Shown here: one piece after another, positions 6,191-14,081 of the stretch
Position numbering within the stretch: position 1 is the stretch's first letter
How the letters are laid out: the number at the start of each line of letters is the position of its first letter
DNA from: Jiangella ureilytica
Lineage (GTDB): Bacteria > Actinomycetota > Actinomycetes > Jiangellales > Jiangellaceae
Direction of reading: 5' to 3'
Assembly (NCBI RefSeq): GCF_004348545.1
Contig: NZ_SMKL01000064.1
Location: 1 to 35,058, forward strand
Length of the DNA stretch: 35,058 nucleotides
Translations under genes and position numbers: made by a program
Notes under the pieces: generated by a model
What the model saw: only the letters and a program-made list of their open reading frames with translations
The model's database searches: none
What the model was told of the DNA's origin: nothing

Positions 6191-6612
6191 GCGCACTGGT
6201 CGTCGACTGCTCGCTGGTTCTCTATGCGCTGAGTGAGACCGAAGAGGACGAGATCTTGCGCCAGCGGTTGTCAGAGCCACGGGTCCTCAACGCGCCACAC
6301 CTCATCGACGTCGAGGTCTCCAACGCGCTGCGCGGTCTCACGCTGGGCGGCAAGCTGACGGAAGCGCGGGCCGATGCCATCCGGGCCGACTTCGCCGACC
6401 TCCACATCGAACGAATGCCGGGCCAGGCGCTGGCCGGGCGCATGTGGGAGCTCCGGCACGACTCCACGGCCTACGACGCCGCGTACATCGCGCTGGCTGA
6501 GCTGCCCGCCTGCCCCCTCCTCACCGGCGACGCCAAAGCTGGTCGGCCCGCATCGGGCACACATCGAGCTGTACCCGAGCCCGTAGTCCCGCGTCAGCGG
6601 GTGAAGACGTAG
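6187..6612 (+). CDS. vapC: PIN-domain toxin (VapC-like), C-terminus probably frameshifted
   Basis: As read, 141 residues. The PIN ribonuclease acidic residues are all present: Asp7, Glu43, Asp97 and Asp115. After Lys117 the frame reads a Pro/Arg-rich tail unlike PIN proteins. The +1 shifted frame instead reads Leu-Val-Gly-Pro-His, then His-Ile-Glu-Leu-Tyr, and stops at 6584-6586. That is the usual last beta-strand of VapC toxins and the usual length of about 132 residues. One extra A in the AAA at 6535-6537 explains this, and removing it also removes the 19-bp overlap with the convergent acetyltransferase. It may be a true mutation that weakens the toxin, or a sequencing error. Confidence 0.8.
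   Translation: MSALVVDCSLVLYALSETEEDEILRQRLSEPRVLNAPHLIDVEVSNALRGLTLGGKLTEARADAIRADFADLHIERMPGQALAGRMWELRHDSTAYDAAYIALAELPACPLLTGDAKAGRPASGTHRAVPEPVVPRQRVKT
6588..6601. terminator. Small hairpin between convergent toxin and acetyltransferase ends
   Basis: CCCGC-GTCA-GCGGG is a 5-bp stem with a 4-base loop. It lies just after the frameshift-corrected toxin stop (6584-6586) and contains the acetyltransferase stop codon. It is weak and without a U-tract. Confidence 0.35.
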
Positions 6613-7448
6613 GCCGTGACGTCGGCGACGGGGCGGTAGCCGAGGGCGGTGTAGACCTTGTTCGAGGTGGGGTTGGCGAGGTCGGTGAAGAGTGCGCAGC
6701 GGTGCGCGCCCGCATCGAGCACGGCCTGGCTGACCGCCGCCACCAGCGCGGACGCATAGCCGCGACGGCGGCGATCGGGCGGGGTGTAGACGGGCGCGAC
6801 CCGGGCGACGCCGGCGACGGTGCGCGAGACGCCCACGAAGCAGGCCGGACCGTCGTCGTCCCACATCCAGGCGCGCTGGTCGGCGATCAGCTGGTCGACG
6901 ACGCGCTCGGCGACACTGGCGCCGGGCGCGGCACTGGACTCCTCCTCGAACGCCAGCGTCCAGGCGACCAGCAGGTCGCGGTCGGCAGGCCCGGCGCGCC
7001 GCGCGGCTCCGGGCGACGGCCGCGGCGGCACGACGGTGTCGAGCTCGAACAGCCGCTGGTCCATCGCGACGCTCACGGTGCCGCCGGTGTGCGCCGCCCA
7101 CACACGGGCGTAGGCCGCCGCCTGGTCGGCCACGCCTGTGACGCCGTCGAGGTCCGGGTACCGGTCGAGCAGTGCCAGGGCGAGCCGCTCGGCGCCGACC
7201 GGCGCGGCGGAGACGTACGCCCGGAACGGCGGCGTCCAGACGGCCACGCCCGCCACGCCGTCTCCGTCTCCGTCTCCGTCGCCGTCCTCATCGCCGAGGA
7301 TCGCGAACACGCCGCCCGACCCGGCGCCGCGGCGCTCGCGGTCGACGCTGGTGAGCAGCACCGAGTGCAGCACCGGCTCACGTTCCAGCCACCCACCCGC
7401 CCGCTGCCGGAACTCCTCGGCGTCGGCGCCGATCCAGATCACCCCCAT
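6594..7448 (-). CDS. GNAT-family N-acetyltransferase
   Basis: A 284-residue protein with a C-terminal GNAT domain. The acetyl-CoA-binding motif A reads VAPVYTPPDRRRRGYASALVAAV (R/Q-x-x-G-x-A/G at about residues 229-238), followed by LFTDLANPTSNKVYTALGYRPV, the classic Asn and Tyr of motif B. The N-terminal half (about 1-150) is degenerate GNAT-like and contains an acidic EDGDGDGDGDG run from a hexameric repeat. The substrate is unknown. Its ATG shares one base with the ABC-F stop (TGATG), so it is translationally coupled to that gene. Pairing with an ABC-F protein suggests a role in ribosome or antibiotic protection, which is inference. Confidence 0.85.
   Translation of the reverse strand: MGVIWIGADAEEFRQRAGGWLEREPVLHSVLLTSVDRERRGAGSGGVFAILGDEDGDGDGDGDGVAGVAVWTPPFRAYVSAAPVGAERLALALLDRYPDLDGVTGVADQAAAYARVWAAHTGGTVSVAMDQRLFELDTVVPPRPSPGAARRAGPADRDLLVAWTLAFEEESSAAPGASVAERVVDQLIADQRAWMWDDDGPACFVGVSRTVAGVARVAPVYTPPDRRRRGYASALVAAVSQAVLDAGAHRCALFTDLANPTSNKVYTALGYRPVADVTAYVFTR
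7259..7285. repeat. Short GTCTCC-type microsatellite in the acetyltransferase gene
   Basis: CGTCTC units repeated in tandem (CGTCTC CGTCTC CGTCTC CGTCGC) encode alternating Gly-Asp on the minus strand. The 6-bp unit keeps frame, so slippage would only vary linker length. Confidence 0.75.
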
Positions 7449-9124
7449 CAGCGCACCCGGGTGACGCGGCCCTCGTCCCAGACCGGCTCCGGCGACTCGT
7501 AGACCGAGCCGTTGGCGCCGAACACGAGGAAGCGGTCGAAGTCGCGGGCGAACCAGCGGTCGTGGGTGACGGCGAGCACCGTCCCGTCGAACGCGTCGAG
7601 CCCTTCCTGCAGCGCCTCGGCCGACACGAGGTCGAGGTTGTCGGTGGGCTCGTCGAGCAGCAGCAGCGTGGCGCCGGAGAGTTCGAGCAGCAGGATCTGC
7701 AGCCGTGCCTGCTGGCCGCCGGACAGCGACTCGAAGGCCTGCTCGCCGGCGTGCGCGAGCTCGTACCGGTCGAGCGCGCGGCTGGCCTCCTCGCGCGGCA
7801 TGCCCGCACGCCGACCGTCGCCGCGGTGCAGGATCTCGAGCAGCGTGCGGCCCACGAGCTCGGGGTGCTCGTGCGTCTGCGCGAACCAGCCCGGCCGCAC
7901 CCGTGCGCCCAGCCGCGCCAGCCCGGTGTGCGCGACCGGCGCGATGGGCACGTCGTCGACGGGCTCGTGCTCGACCTCGGGGTCGGAGCCGCCGGCCGCC
8001 AGCAGCCGCAGGAAGTGCGACTTGCCGGAGCCGTTGGAGCCCAGAACCGCGACCCGCTCGCCGTACCAGACCTCGAGGTCGAACGGCTTCATGAGACCCG
8101 TCAGCTCGAGCGACTCGCACACGACGGCGCGCTTGCCCGTGCGCCCGCCGCGCAGCCGCATGCGCACGTTCTGCTCGCGCGGAATGGCCTGCGGCGGCCC
8201 GGCGTCCTCGAACTTCTGCAGCCGCGTCTGCGCCGCCTGGTACCGCGAGGCGAGGCCGTCGTTGTAGGCCGCCTTCTGCTTGTACATGAGCACGAGCGCC
8301 TTCAGCTTGGCGTGCTCCTCGTCCCAGCGCCGGCCCAGCTCCTCGAGCCGGGCGAACCGCTCGCGCCGCGCCTCGTGGTAGCTGCCGAACCCGCCCGGGT
8401 GCACCCAGGTGGTGTTGCCGGCCGCGCCCAGCTCGACGGTGACGACGCGGGTGGCCGTGCGGTGCAGCAGCTCGCGATCGTGGCTGACGTAGAGCACCGT
8501 CTTGGGCGACTCGAGCAGCCGGTCCTCGAGCCAGCGTTTGGCCGGCACGTCGAGGAAGTTGTCGGGCTCGTCGAGGAGCAGCACCTCGTCGGGACCGCGC
8601 AGCAGCGCCTCGAGCACCAGCCGCTTCTGCTCGCCGCCGGACAGCGACGACACCTCGCGCCAGCGGCAGCGCTCGAACGGGATGCCCAGCGCGGCCGTGG
8701 TGCACACGTCCCACAGCACCTCGGTCTCGTAGCCGCCGGCGTCGGCCCACTCGGCGAGCGCGGTGGCGTACGTCATCTGGGTCGGCTCGTCGTCGCGGTC
8801 CATCATGGCCAGCTCGGCGGCGTCGACGGCGGCAGCCGCGGCCCGTACGCGCGGCGGCGCCACCGAGAGCAGCAGGTCGCGCACGTCCTGGGTGTCGCGG
8901 GCGACGAACTGGCGCATGACGCCGAGCCCGCCGCTGCGGGTGACCGCGCCGCCGTGTGCGGCGAGGTCGCCGGCCACGATGCGCAGCAGCGTCGTCTTGC
9001 CCGACCCGTTGGCCCCGACCAGGGCGACCTTGGCGCCGTCGCCGACCCGGAACGAGACGTCGTCGAGCAGCACCCGCCCGTCGGGCAGGGTGAACGAGAC
9101 GGCGTTGAGGTCGACGTGGCCCAT
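7448..9124 (-). CDS. ABC-F family ATPase
   Basis: A 558-residue soluble protein with two ABC domains and no membrane segments, the ABC-F layout of translation factors and ribosome-protection proteins. Domain 1 has Walker A GANGSGKT (about 38-45), signature LSGGEQ and Walker B LLLLDEPDNFLD. Domain 2 has GSNGSGKS, LSGGQQ and LLLLDEPTDNLD. A charged linker (about 235-320, with RFARLEELGRRWDEEHAKLK) would be the P-site tRNA interaction motif. Whether it is a housekeeping Uup-like factor or an antibiotic-resistance factor cannot be decided from motifs. The start lies behind a GAGGG site that is partly inside a leader hairpin. It follows the receiver gene by 65 bp and is coupled to the acetyltransferase. 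Confidence 0.9.
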   Translation of the reverse strand: MGHVDLNAVSFTLPDGRVLLDDVSFRVGDGAKVALVGANGSGKTTLLRIVAGDLAAHGGAVTRSGGLGVMRQFVARDTQDVRDLLLSVAPPRVRAAAAAVDAAELAMMDRDDEPTQMTYATALAEWADAGGYETEVLWDVCTTAALGIPFERCRWREVSSLSGGEQKRLVLEALLRGPDEVLLLDEPDNFLDVPAKRWLEDRLLESPKTVLYVSHDRELLHRTATRVVTVELGAAGNTTWVHPGGFGSYHEARRERFARLEELGRRWDEEHAKLKALVLMYKQKAAYNDGLASRYQAAQTRLQKFEDAGPPQAIPREQNVRMRLRGGRTGKRAVVCESLELTGLMKPFDLEVWYGERVAVLGSNGSGKSHFLRLLAAGGSDPEVEHEPVDDVPIAPVAHTGLARLGARVRPGWFAQTHEHPELVGRTLLEILHRGDGRRAGMPREEASRALDRYELAHAGEQAFESLSGGQQARLQILLLELSGATLLLLDEPTDNLDLVSAEALQEGLDAFDGTVLAVTHDRWFARDFDRFLVFGANGSVYESPEPVWDEGRVTRVR

Positions 9125-9127
9125 GCC

Positions 9128-9142
9128 CTCAGTCTCACTGAG
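9128..9142 (-). promoter_or_regulatory. Leader hairpin that would mask the ABC-F ribosome-binding site
   Basis: On the minus strand CTCAGT-GAG-ACTGAG forms a perfect 6-bp stem with a 3-base loop ending four bases before the ABC-F ATG. The ribosome-binding bases (GAGGG) overlap the second arm. Several antibiotic-resistance ABC-F genes are controlled by leader structures, so translational control is plausible. Confidence 0.4.
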
Positions 9143-9170
9143 CCGGCCACGCGGGTCGAGATGTTTTCCC

Positions 9171-9202
9171 GGCTCAGAAGCCGGGCGGCTCAGAAGCCGG
9201 GC
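9171..9202 (-). terminator. Tandemly duplicated hairpin at the end of the receiver gene
   Basis: GGCTCAGAAGCCGGGC is present twice in tandem (9171-9186 and 9187-9202). The left copy, with the CCC before it, forms CCCGGCT-CAGA-AGCCGGG, a 7-bp stem. The receiver stop codon and last residues lie in the right copy, so the duplication reproduced the gene end. It may act as an attenuator between the receiver and ABC-F genes; no U-tract. Confidence 0.5.
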
Positions 9203-9609
9203 GGCAGCTCCCCCGTCATGACGGCGACCAGCACGTCGGGCGCGAGGTCCTCCTTGTGCACGTACGCGCGCGCGCCACTGGTGCGGGCGTCCTGCGGCAG
9301 GTCCGACGCGGGGTAGGTCGACATCAGCAGGACGACGGTGCCAGGGTGTGCCGCGACGAGGCGGCGGGTGGCCTCGATGCCGGAGATGCCGGGCAGGTTG
9401 ATGTCCATGAGCACCAGCCCCGGACGCACCGTCGCCGCCTGCGTGACGGCGTCCTCGCCGCTCGTCGCCTCGCCGGCGACCCGGAACCCGGGTGTGGAGC
9501 CGACGACGAACCGGGCGACGGACAGGTACAGCTCCTGGTCGTCGACCACGAGGACGTCGACGACGGCGGGCGGCGCCTCGGTGTGGGGGGTGTGCGGACT
9601 ACCGGCCAT
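9190..9609 (-). CDS. Stand-alone receiver-domain response regulator
   Basis: A 139-residue protein consisting of a CheY-like receiver with no output domain. The acidic pair is Asp23-Asp24, the phosphoacceptor is Asp69 (VLMDINLPGISG), a Ser/Thr switch follows (LLMSTYP) and a conserved Lys is in YVHKED. It could act as a phosphate sink or as a switch on a partner protein. The start at 9609 is chosen because a candidate -10 (GATCAT) ends six bases before it and a GGGGTGC-type palindrome is centred 66.5 bp upstream, the same geometry as two other genes of the locus. It is probably transcribed separately from the large operon ending at 9700 and may read on into the ABC-F gene. Confidence 0.85.
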   Translation of the reverse strand: MAGSPHTPHTEAPPAVVDVLVVDDQELYLSVARFVVGSTPGFRVAGEATSGEDAVTQAATVRPGLVLMDINLPGISGIEATRRLVAAHPGTVVLLMSTYPASDLPQDARTSGARAYVHKEDLAPDVLVAVMTGELPPGF

Positions 9610-9666
9610 GCAACCATGATCGGCCCGCGAGCCGCCGCCGTGCCACCCGGTCACCACCCGTCGCGC

Positions 9667-9684
9667 GGGGGTGCTGGCACCCCC
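9667..9684. promoter_or_regulatory. Regulon palindrome, site C (upstream of the receiver gene)
   Basis: GGGGGTGCTGGCACCCCC is a perfect palindrome. Its centre (9675.5) lies 66.5 bp from the start codon at 9609. Near-identical sites occur at 25881-25896 and 26608-26623 with the same distance to a start codon. As RNA it could also fold and terminate the operon ending at 9700, so it may do both. Confidence 0.65.
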
Positions 9685-9699
9685 GACGGCGACCACGGC

Positions 9700-10416
9700 T
9701 CAGCGCAGCGACGCCAGATAGAGCAGGACGGCGCTGACCCGGCGGTGCACGTCGGGCTCGGCGGTGAGGCCGAGCTTGGCGAACAGCGCGTTGATGTGCT
9801 TCTCGACGGCGCGCTCGGTGAGCACCAGTTCGGCCGCCACCCCGGCGTTGCTCCTGCCCTGGGCGATCTGCTCGAGCACCTCGAGCTCGCGCCGGGTGAG
9901 GCCGGCGAGCGGGTCGCCGGCGGGGCGTGCGCCCGCGACCAGCACCTCGACCACCTTGGGGTCGACGACGCTGCCGCCGCGAGCGACCTCGCGGACGGCC
10001 TCGGCCAGCTGGTCGGGCTCGCTGATGCGCTCCTTGAGCAGGTAGGCGCGCCGTTGCGAGCCGCCGGACAGCAGCTCGAGCGCGTAGGCGGGCGCGGCGT
10101 ACTGCGACAGCACGACGACGCCGGTCTGGGGCGCGGTGCGGCGCAGCTGGGTGGCGGCGCGGATGCCCTCGTCGCTGGAGGTGGGCGGCATGCGGATGTC
10201 GGTGACGACGACGTCGGGCCGGTGCTCGTCGACCGCGGCCAGCAGCTCGTCGAGGTCGCCGGCCACCGCCACCACCTCGAGGTCGGCGTACAGCCCGAGG
10301 ACGCGCTGGACGCCCTCGCGCACCAGCAGGGTGTCGTCGGCGACGACGACCCGGACCCGCCCACCAGTGGTCACGGGCGAGAGCGTACCGGGTGTGCCCA
10401 CCTGGACCGGGGTCAT
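9700..10416 (-). CDS. NarL/LuxR-family response regulator
   Basis: A 238-residue response regulator. The receiver covers about residues 20-140, with Asp27-Asp28, phosphoacceptor Asp73 (VVVTDIRMPP) and a conserved Lys in AYLLKERI. A GerE/LuxR helix-turn-helix follows at about 170-235 (LTRRELEVLEQIAQG, then TERAVEKHINALFAKLGL). Its start overlaps the upstream kinase stop by ATGA; a GTG at 10374 would give a more usual receiver N-terminus. Two DesK-type kinases encoded immediately upstream are its likely phosphodonors. Proteins of this class bind short inverted repeats, so it is the leading candidate to bind the GGGGTGC-CA-GCACCCC sites of the locus. Its receiver closely resembles that of the cyclase fusion. 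Confidence 0.9.
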   Translation of the reverse strand: MTPVQVGTPGTLSPVTTGGRVRVVVADDTLLVREGVQRVLGLYADLEVVAVAGDLDELLAAVDEHRPDVVVTDIRMPPTSSDEGIRAATQLRRTAPQTGVVVLSQYAAPAYALELLSGGSQRRAYLLKERISEPDQLAEAVREVARGGSVVDPKVVEVLVAGARPAGDPLAGLTRRELEVLEQIAQGRSNAGVAAELVLTERAVEKHINALFAKLGLTAEPDVHRRVSAVLLYLASLR

Positions 10417-12464
10417 ACCGGCAGGGTCCCGCGGACGACGGTGCCACGCCCCGGCCCGCTGTCGACGGTGAGCCGGCCGCCCAGCGCGCCCAGCCGGTCG
10501 CGCATGTTGACGAACCCGTGGCTCTCACCGGTCGCCGCGGGGTCGAAGCCGGCGCCGTCGTCGGCCACCTCGAACTCCAGCCCCTCGCCCGTCTCGGCGA
10601 CGCGCACCGTCACCGACGCGCCCAGGCCGGCGTGCTTGCCGGCATTCTGCATGGCCTCGAGGCAGCAGAAGTAGACGGCGGCCTCGGTGTCGGGGCGGAA
10701 CCGGCGGGCGGTGGCGACGTCGACGGTGGTGGGCCGGACGGCGCGGGCGGCGGCCGTGCGCAGCGCCTCGCCCAGGCCGTGCTCGCGCAGCAGCGGCGGG
10801 TAGATGCCATGCGCCAGCTCGCGCAGCTGCGTCAGCGTCTCCTGCACGTCCGTGCGCAGCTCGTCCAGCAGCGCGGCCGAGTCGTCGCCGGCCAGCCGGC
10901 GGGCCAGCCCCAGCTTCACCGCCAGCGCCACCAGGTGCTGCTGGGCGCCGTCGTGCAGGTTCTGCTCGATCTCGCGCCGCGACGCGTCCGCGGCGGACAC
11001 GATGCGCGCCCGCGACTCGCGCACCTCGACCAGCTGCAGCGCGACGGCGGCCCGCAGCCCGGCGTTGTCCAGCTCGGGCCGGGCCTCGGCGACGACGGCG
11101 CGCAGCAGTTCGGGCGGCACGGCGTCGCCGGCGCCGACCCGGGCGATGGTGCGGTCGTGACCGGCCAGCACGACGTCGTCGGCACCGAGCTCGGCGGCCG
11201 GCTGCCCGTCGCCGGAGACCCACTCGCGCCGGTCGTCGACCCAGTACGCCACCCGCAGCGACGGGTAGCCGGTCGCCTGCCGCAGCGCGTCCTCGACGGT
11301 CACGCCCGGCGACGGCGCGCGGACGTGGTCGCGGACCATCCGGACCGCGTCGAACCGGCGCCGGTTGAAGCGGCGGTCGACGGCGTCCTGCAGACGGCTC
11401 CGCAGCGGCCCGGCCACGCTCACCGCGGCGAGGGTGGCGATGACGGCGGACAGCTGCGACTCGCCGGCCGCGGCCCCGGCGGCGACGACCACGACCACGT
11501 ACACGGCGGCCAGGACCACGGTGAGCAGCGCATACGTCAGCGCCCGGCTGAGGATGCGGTCGACGTCGAACAGGTGGTACCGCGTGATCGCCAGCGCCGT
11601 CGCGACCGGCAACAGCACCACGAACAGCCCGGCCACCAGGTTCAGGACCGCCTGCGAGTTCAGGTACGAGGCGACGAACGACGCCGCCACGAGCACCGGG
11701 ATCAGCACGGCCGCCGGCGCCAGCCAGAGCAGCTGCTGCCGGGCCGTGCCCCGCGCCCGCCGGAACCGCACCAGCAGCGACGCGGCGGCGAGCGCCAGGC
11801 CGGCGCCGGTGACGATGACCGCCGTGCTGCGAGCCACGTCGAGCACGTCGCCCACGGAGCCGCCGGCCGCCAGCGGGTTGTCGAGCCCTTCGAGCGGCGG
11901 CTCCGCGTGCGACGGCGTGACGGACACCAGCAGCACGCTGATCAGCCCGGCGACGACGGTGGCCCGCGCGGCCCACGCCCACCGCGGCGACAGCGCCCGT
12001 CCGTCCGGCGTCAGGTGGAACACCAGCGCGATGGCGACGAACCACAGCACGAACACCGAGTCGGCGAACAGCCCCGCCGTCGTCGCCAGCGGCAGCGCAC
12101 CGGGCCGGGCGAGGGCGCCGTACGCGGCATAGCCGGTCAGCGCGGGCCCGACCGCCTGCAGCGCCCCGAGCCCGAGGAACAGCCACCCGACGGGGTGCCG
12201 CGGCCGGCGCAGCGCCAGCCCGGCGCCGACGGCCGACGCGCTGAGCATCGCGAGGACGTAGACCAGCCCGTTGGTCACGCCCTGTGTGAGGTCCGCTCGG
12301 CCGGCGTCGCGCAGCAGCTCGTCGAAGACCAGCACGAGCGCGATGCCCGCAGGCACGATCGCCACCGCCGTCGCGACGGCCGCCCACAGCAGCCGCCGCC
12401 GGCCGGCCGGCCCCAGCCGGACCGGCGGCCGGATCCGCGCCGCCCGCGGCGCCGTCGCCGTCAT
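10413..12464 (-). CDS. Membrane histidine kinase, DesK/NarX (HisKA_3) type, first copy
   Basis: A 683-residue sensor. The N-terminal 350 residues hold about nine or ten hydrophobic segments and the ITRYHLFDVDRILSRALTY region seen in multi-pass actinobacterial kinases. A GAF-like segment (about 375-465) precedes the HisKA_3 helix with phospho-acceptor His504 (NLHDGAQQ). The HATPase domain shows the N-box NAGKHA, G1 DDGAGFDP and G2 GFVNMRDRLGALGG. It overlaps the response regulator downstream (ATGA) and the second kinase upstream (ATGA). The C-terminal third is nearly identical to the second kinase, including silent sites, while the sensor parts differ. The signal is unknown, perhaps membrane or envelope state. 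Confidence 0.9.
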   Translation of the reverse strand: MTATAPRAARIRPPVRLGPAGRRRLLWAAVATAVAIVPAGIALVLVFDELLRDAGRADLTQGVTNGLVYVLAMLSASAVGAGLALRRPRHPVGWLFLGLGALQAVGPALTGYAAYGALARPGALPLATTAGLFADSVFVLWFVAIALVFHLTPDGRALSPRWAWAARATVVAGLISVLLVSVTPSHAEPPLEGLDNPLAAGGSVGDVLDVARSTAVIVTGAGLALAAASLLVRFRRARGTARQQLLWLAPAAVLIPVLVAASFVASYLNSQAVLNLVAGLFVVLLPVATALAITRYHLFDVDRILSRALTYALLTVVLAAVYVVVVVAAGAAAGESQLSAVIATLAAVSVAGPLRSRLQDAVDRRFNRRRFDAVRMVRDHVRAPSPGVTVEDALRQATGYPSLRVAYWVDDRREWVSGDGQPAAELGADDVVLAGHDRTIARVGAGDAVPPELLRAVVAEARPELDNAGLRAAVALQLVEVRESRARIVSAADASRREIEQNLHDGAQQHLVALAVKLGLARRLAGDDSAALLDELRTDVQETLTQLRELAHGIYPPLLREHGLGEALRTAAARAVRPTTVDVATARRFRPDTEAAVYFCCLEAMQNAGKHAGLGASVTVRVAETGEGLEFEVADDGAGFDPAATGESHGFVNMRDRLGALGGRLTVDSGPGRGTVVRGTLPV

Positions 12465-14068
12465 GGCCGGCCGGTCTCCGCCGGTTCGCGCGGCGCCAGC
12501 GCGGCCGCCGGGAGGGTCCCGCGGACGGTCGTGCCGGCGCCCGGGGTGCTGTCGACCGTCAGTTCGCCGCCGAACGCGCCGAGACGGTCGCGCATGTTGA
12601 CGAACCCGTGGCTCTCGCCCACCGCGGCGGGGTCGAAGCCGGCGCCGTCGTCGGCCACCTCGAACTGGACGCCGTCGCCGTCGCCCCGCACCCGGACGGT
12701 CGCCGACGCCCCCGGCCCGGCGTGCTTGCCCGCGTTCTGCAGCGCCTCCAGACAGCAGAAGTAGACCGCGGCCTCGGCCTCCGGCGGGTAGCGACGGTCG
12801 GTGCCGGCCTCGACGCGCGTGGGCACGGGGGCCCGGTTCGCGGCGTTGCGCAGCGCCTCGCCCAGGCCGTGCTCGCGCAGCAGCGGCGGGTAGATGCCGT
12901 GTGCCAGGTCGCGCAGCTCGGTCAGCGTCTCCTGCACGTCCGTGCGCAGCTCGTCCAGCAGCGCAGCGGCGTCGCCCTCGGCCAGCCGGCGGGCCAGCCC
13001 CAGCTTCACCGCCAGCGCCACCAGGTGCTGCTGGGCGCCGTCGTGCAGGTTCCGCTCGATCTCGCGCCGCGACGCGTCGGCCGCCGACACGATGCGGGCC
13101 CGCGACGCCTGCAGCTCGGCGTTGCGCCGGCGCAGCTCCTCCAGCGACGCCTGCAGCGCGGAGTCGAGGCGGACGTTGTGCAGCGCCAGCCCGACCTGCC
13201 GGGCGAGGTCGGCCAGCACGCGGTCGTCGTCGTCGCTGAAGGGCCGGTCGTCGGCGGAGCGCACGACCACGAGCAGGCCGAGCAGCCGGCCCAGGTGGGT
13301 GACCGACGCGATCCGCAGCGACCGCCGGCCGGCGTCGCCGGCGCCGGCCAGCACCGCCGGCACCCACATCGCGGCCCACGCGTTGCCGGAGACCCGGGCC
13401 CGGCTGACGGCGGCCAGCTCGGCTCCGGCGAGCGTCAGCCGGCTGCCGCCGCGCTCGGGCACCGACACCGTGCGCTCCAGGACGCCGTCCTCGCCGGTCC
13501 ACACCTCCGCGCCCGCCGGCCCGAGCGTCGAGCGCAGCGTCTCGGCCAGCTGCAGCAGCAGTTCGTCCATCGGGACGGCGCGGGTCATCCGCGAGCCGAA
13601 CGTCTCGAGCGCCGACGACGCCGGCCGCCGCCGCGGACCGGCCCACTGCTCGGCCAGCTCACGCAGCCGCGCCCGCACCGGCTCGGCCAGCACGACGGCG
13701 GTCAGCGCGGCGAGCATCGAGAACGCCAGGACGCCCTGGCCGTCGTCGTCGACCTCCTCGCCCAGCCCGATGACCACCACGAGATACACGGCCAGCACCA
13801 TGAGCACCAGGCCGCAGAACACGAGGGACGGCCCGGCGACGGCGCCCGCTCGTCGGCGCAGCCCGGGCAGCCCCGACGCCACGACGGCGACGGGCACGGC
13901 GGCCAGCCCGAGCAGCGCCCACGGCAGCAGCGCGCCGGGCACGTCGATCAGCGTCCGCAGCGCCCACACCGCCAGCGCGACGGTGACCGCCACCAGCACC
14001 GCCCAGCCGGCCCAGAGCGCCACGTCGCGCCGGTTCCGCGCCCGCGCCGCGGCGAGAGTCGCGTTCAT
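12461..14068 (-). CDS. Membrane histidine kinase, DesK/NarX type with GAF-like domain, second copy
   Basis: A 535-residue kinase with about four hydrophobic segments in residues 17-130, a GAF-like region at about 150-300, a coiled-coil (DSALQASLEELRRRNAELQ) and then HisKA_3 with His342 in NLHDGAQQ. The HATPase motifs are NAGKHA, DDGAGFDP and GFVNMRDRLGAFGG. The start at 14068 has AGGAGG eight bases upstream; an in-frame GTG at 14077 lies too close to that site. The upstream permease stop is 13 bp away. It shares its catalytic half with the downstream kinase but has a different sensor, so two inputs may converge on the same regulators, possibly as a heterodimer. Confidence 0.9.
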   Translation of the reverse strand: MNATLAAARARNRRDVALWAGWAVLVAVTVALAVWALRTLIDVPGALLPWALLGLAAVPVAVVASGLPGLRRRAGAVAGPSLVFCGLVLMVLAVYLVVVIGLGEEVDDDGQGVLAFSMLAALTAVVLAEPVRARLRELAEQWAGPRRRPASSALETFGSRMTRAVPMDELLLQLAETLRSTLGPAGAEVWTGEDGVLERTVSVPERGGSRLTLAGAELAAVSRARVSGNAWAAMWVPAVLAGAGDAGRRSLRIASVTHLGRLLGLLVVVRSADDRPFSDDDDRVLADLARQVGLALHNVRLDSALQASLEELRRRNAELQASRARIVSAADASRREIERNLHDGAQQHLVALAVKLGLARRLAEGDAAALLDELRTDVQETLTELRDLAHGIYPPLLREHGLGEALRNAANRAPVPTRVEAGTDRRYPPEAEAAVYFCCLEALQNAGKHAGPGASATVRVRGDGDGVQFEVADDGAGFDPAAVGESHGFVNMRDRLGAFGGELTVDSTPGAGTTVRGTLPAAALAPREPAETGRP

Positions 14069-14081
14069 GCCGCCCACCTCC

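Noticed and set aside
9667-9684. The palindrome as only a transcription terminator of the nine-gene operon
   Set aside because: It may terminate as well, but the same sequence recurs upstream of two other genes at the same distance from the start codon, which termination does not explain.
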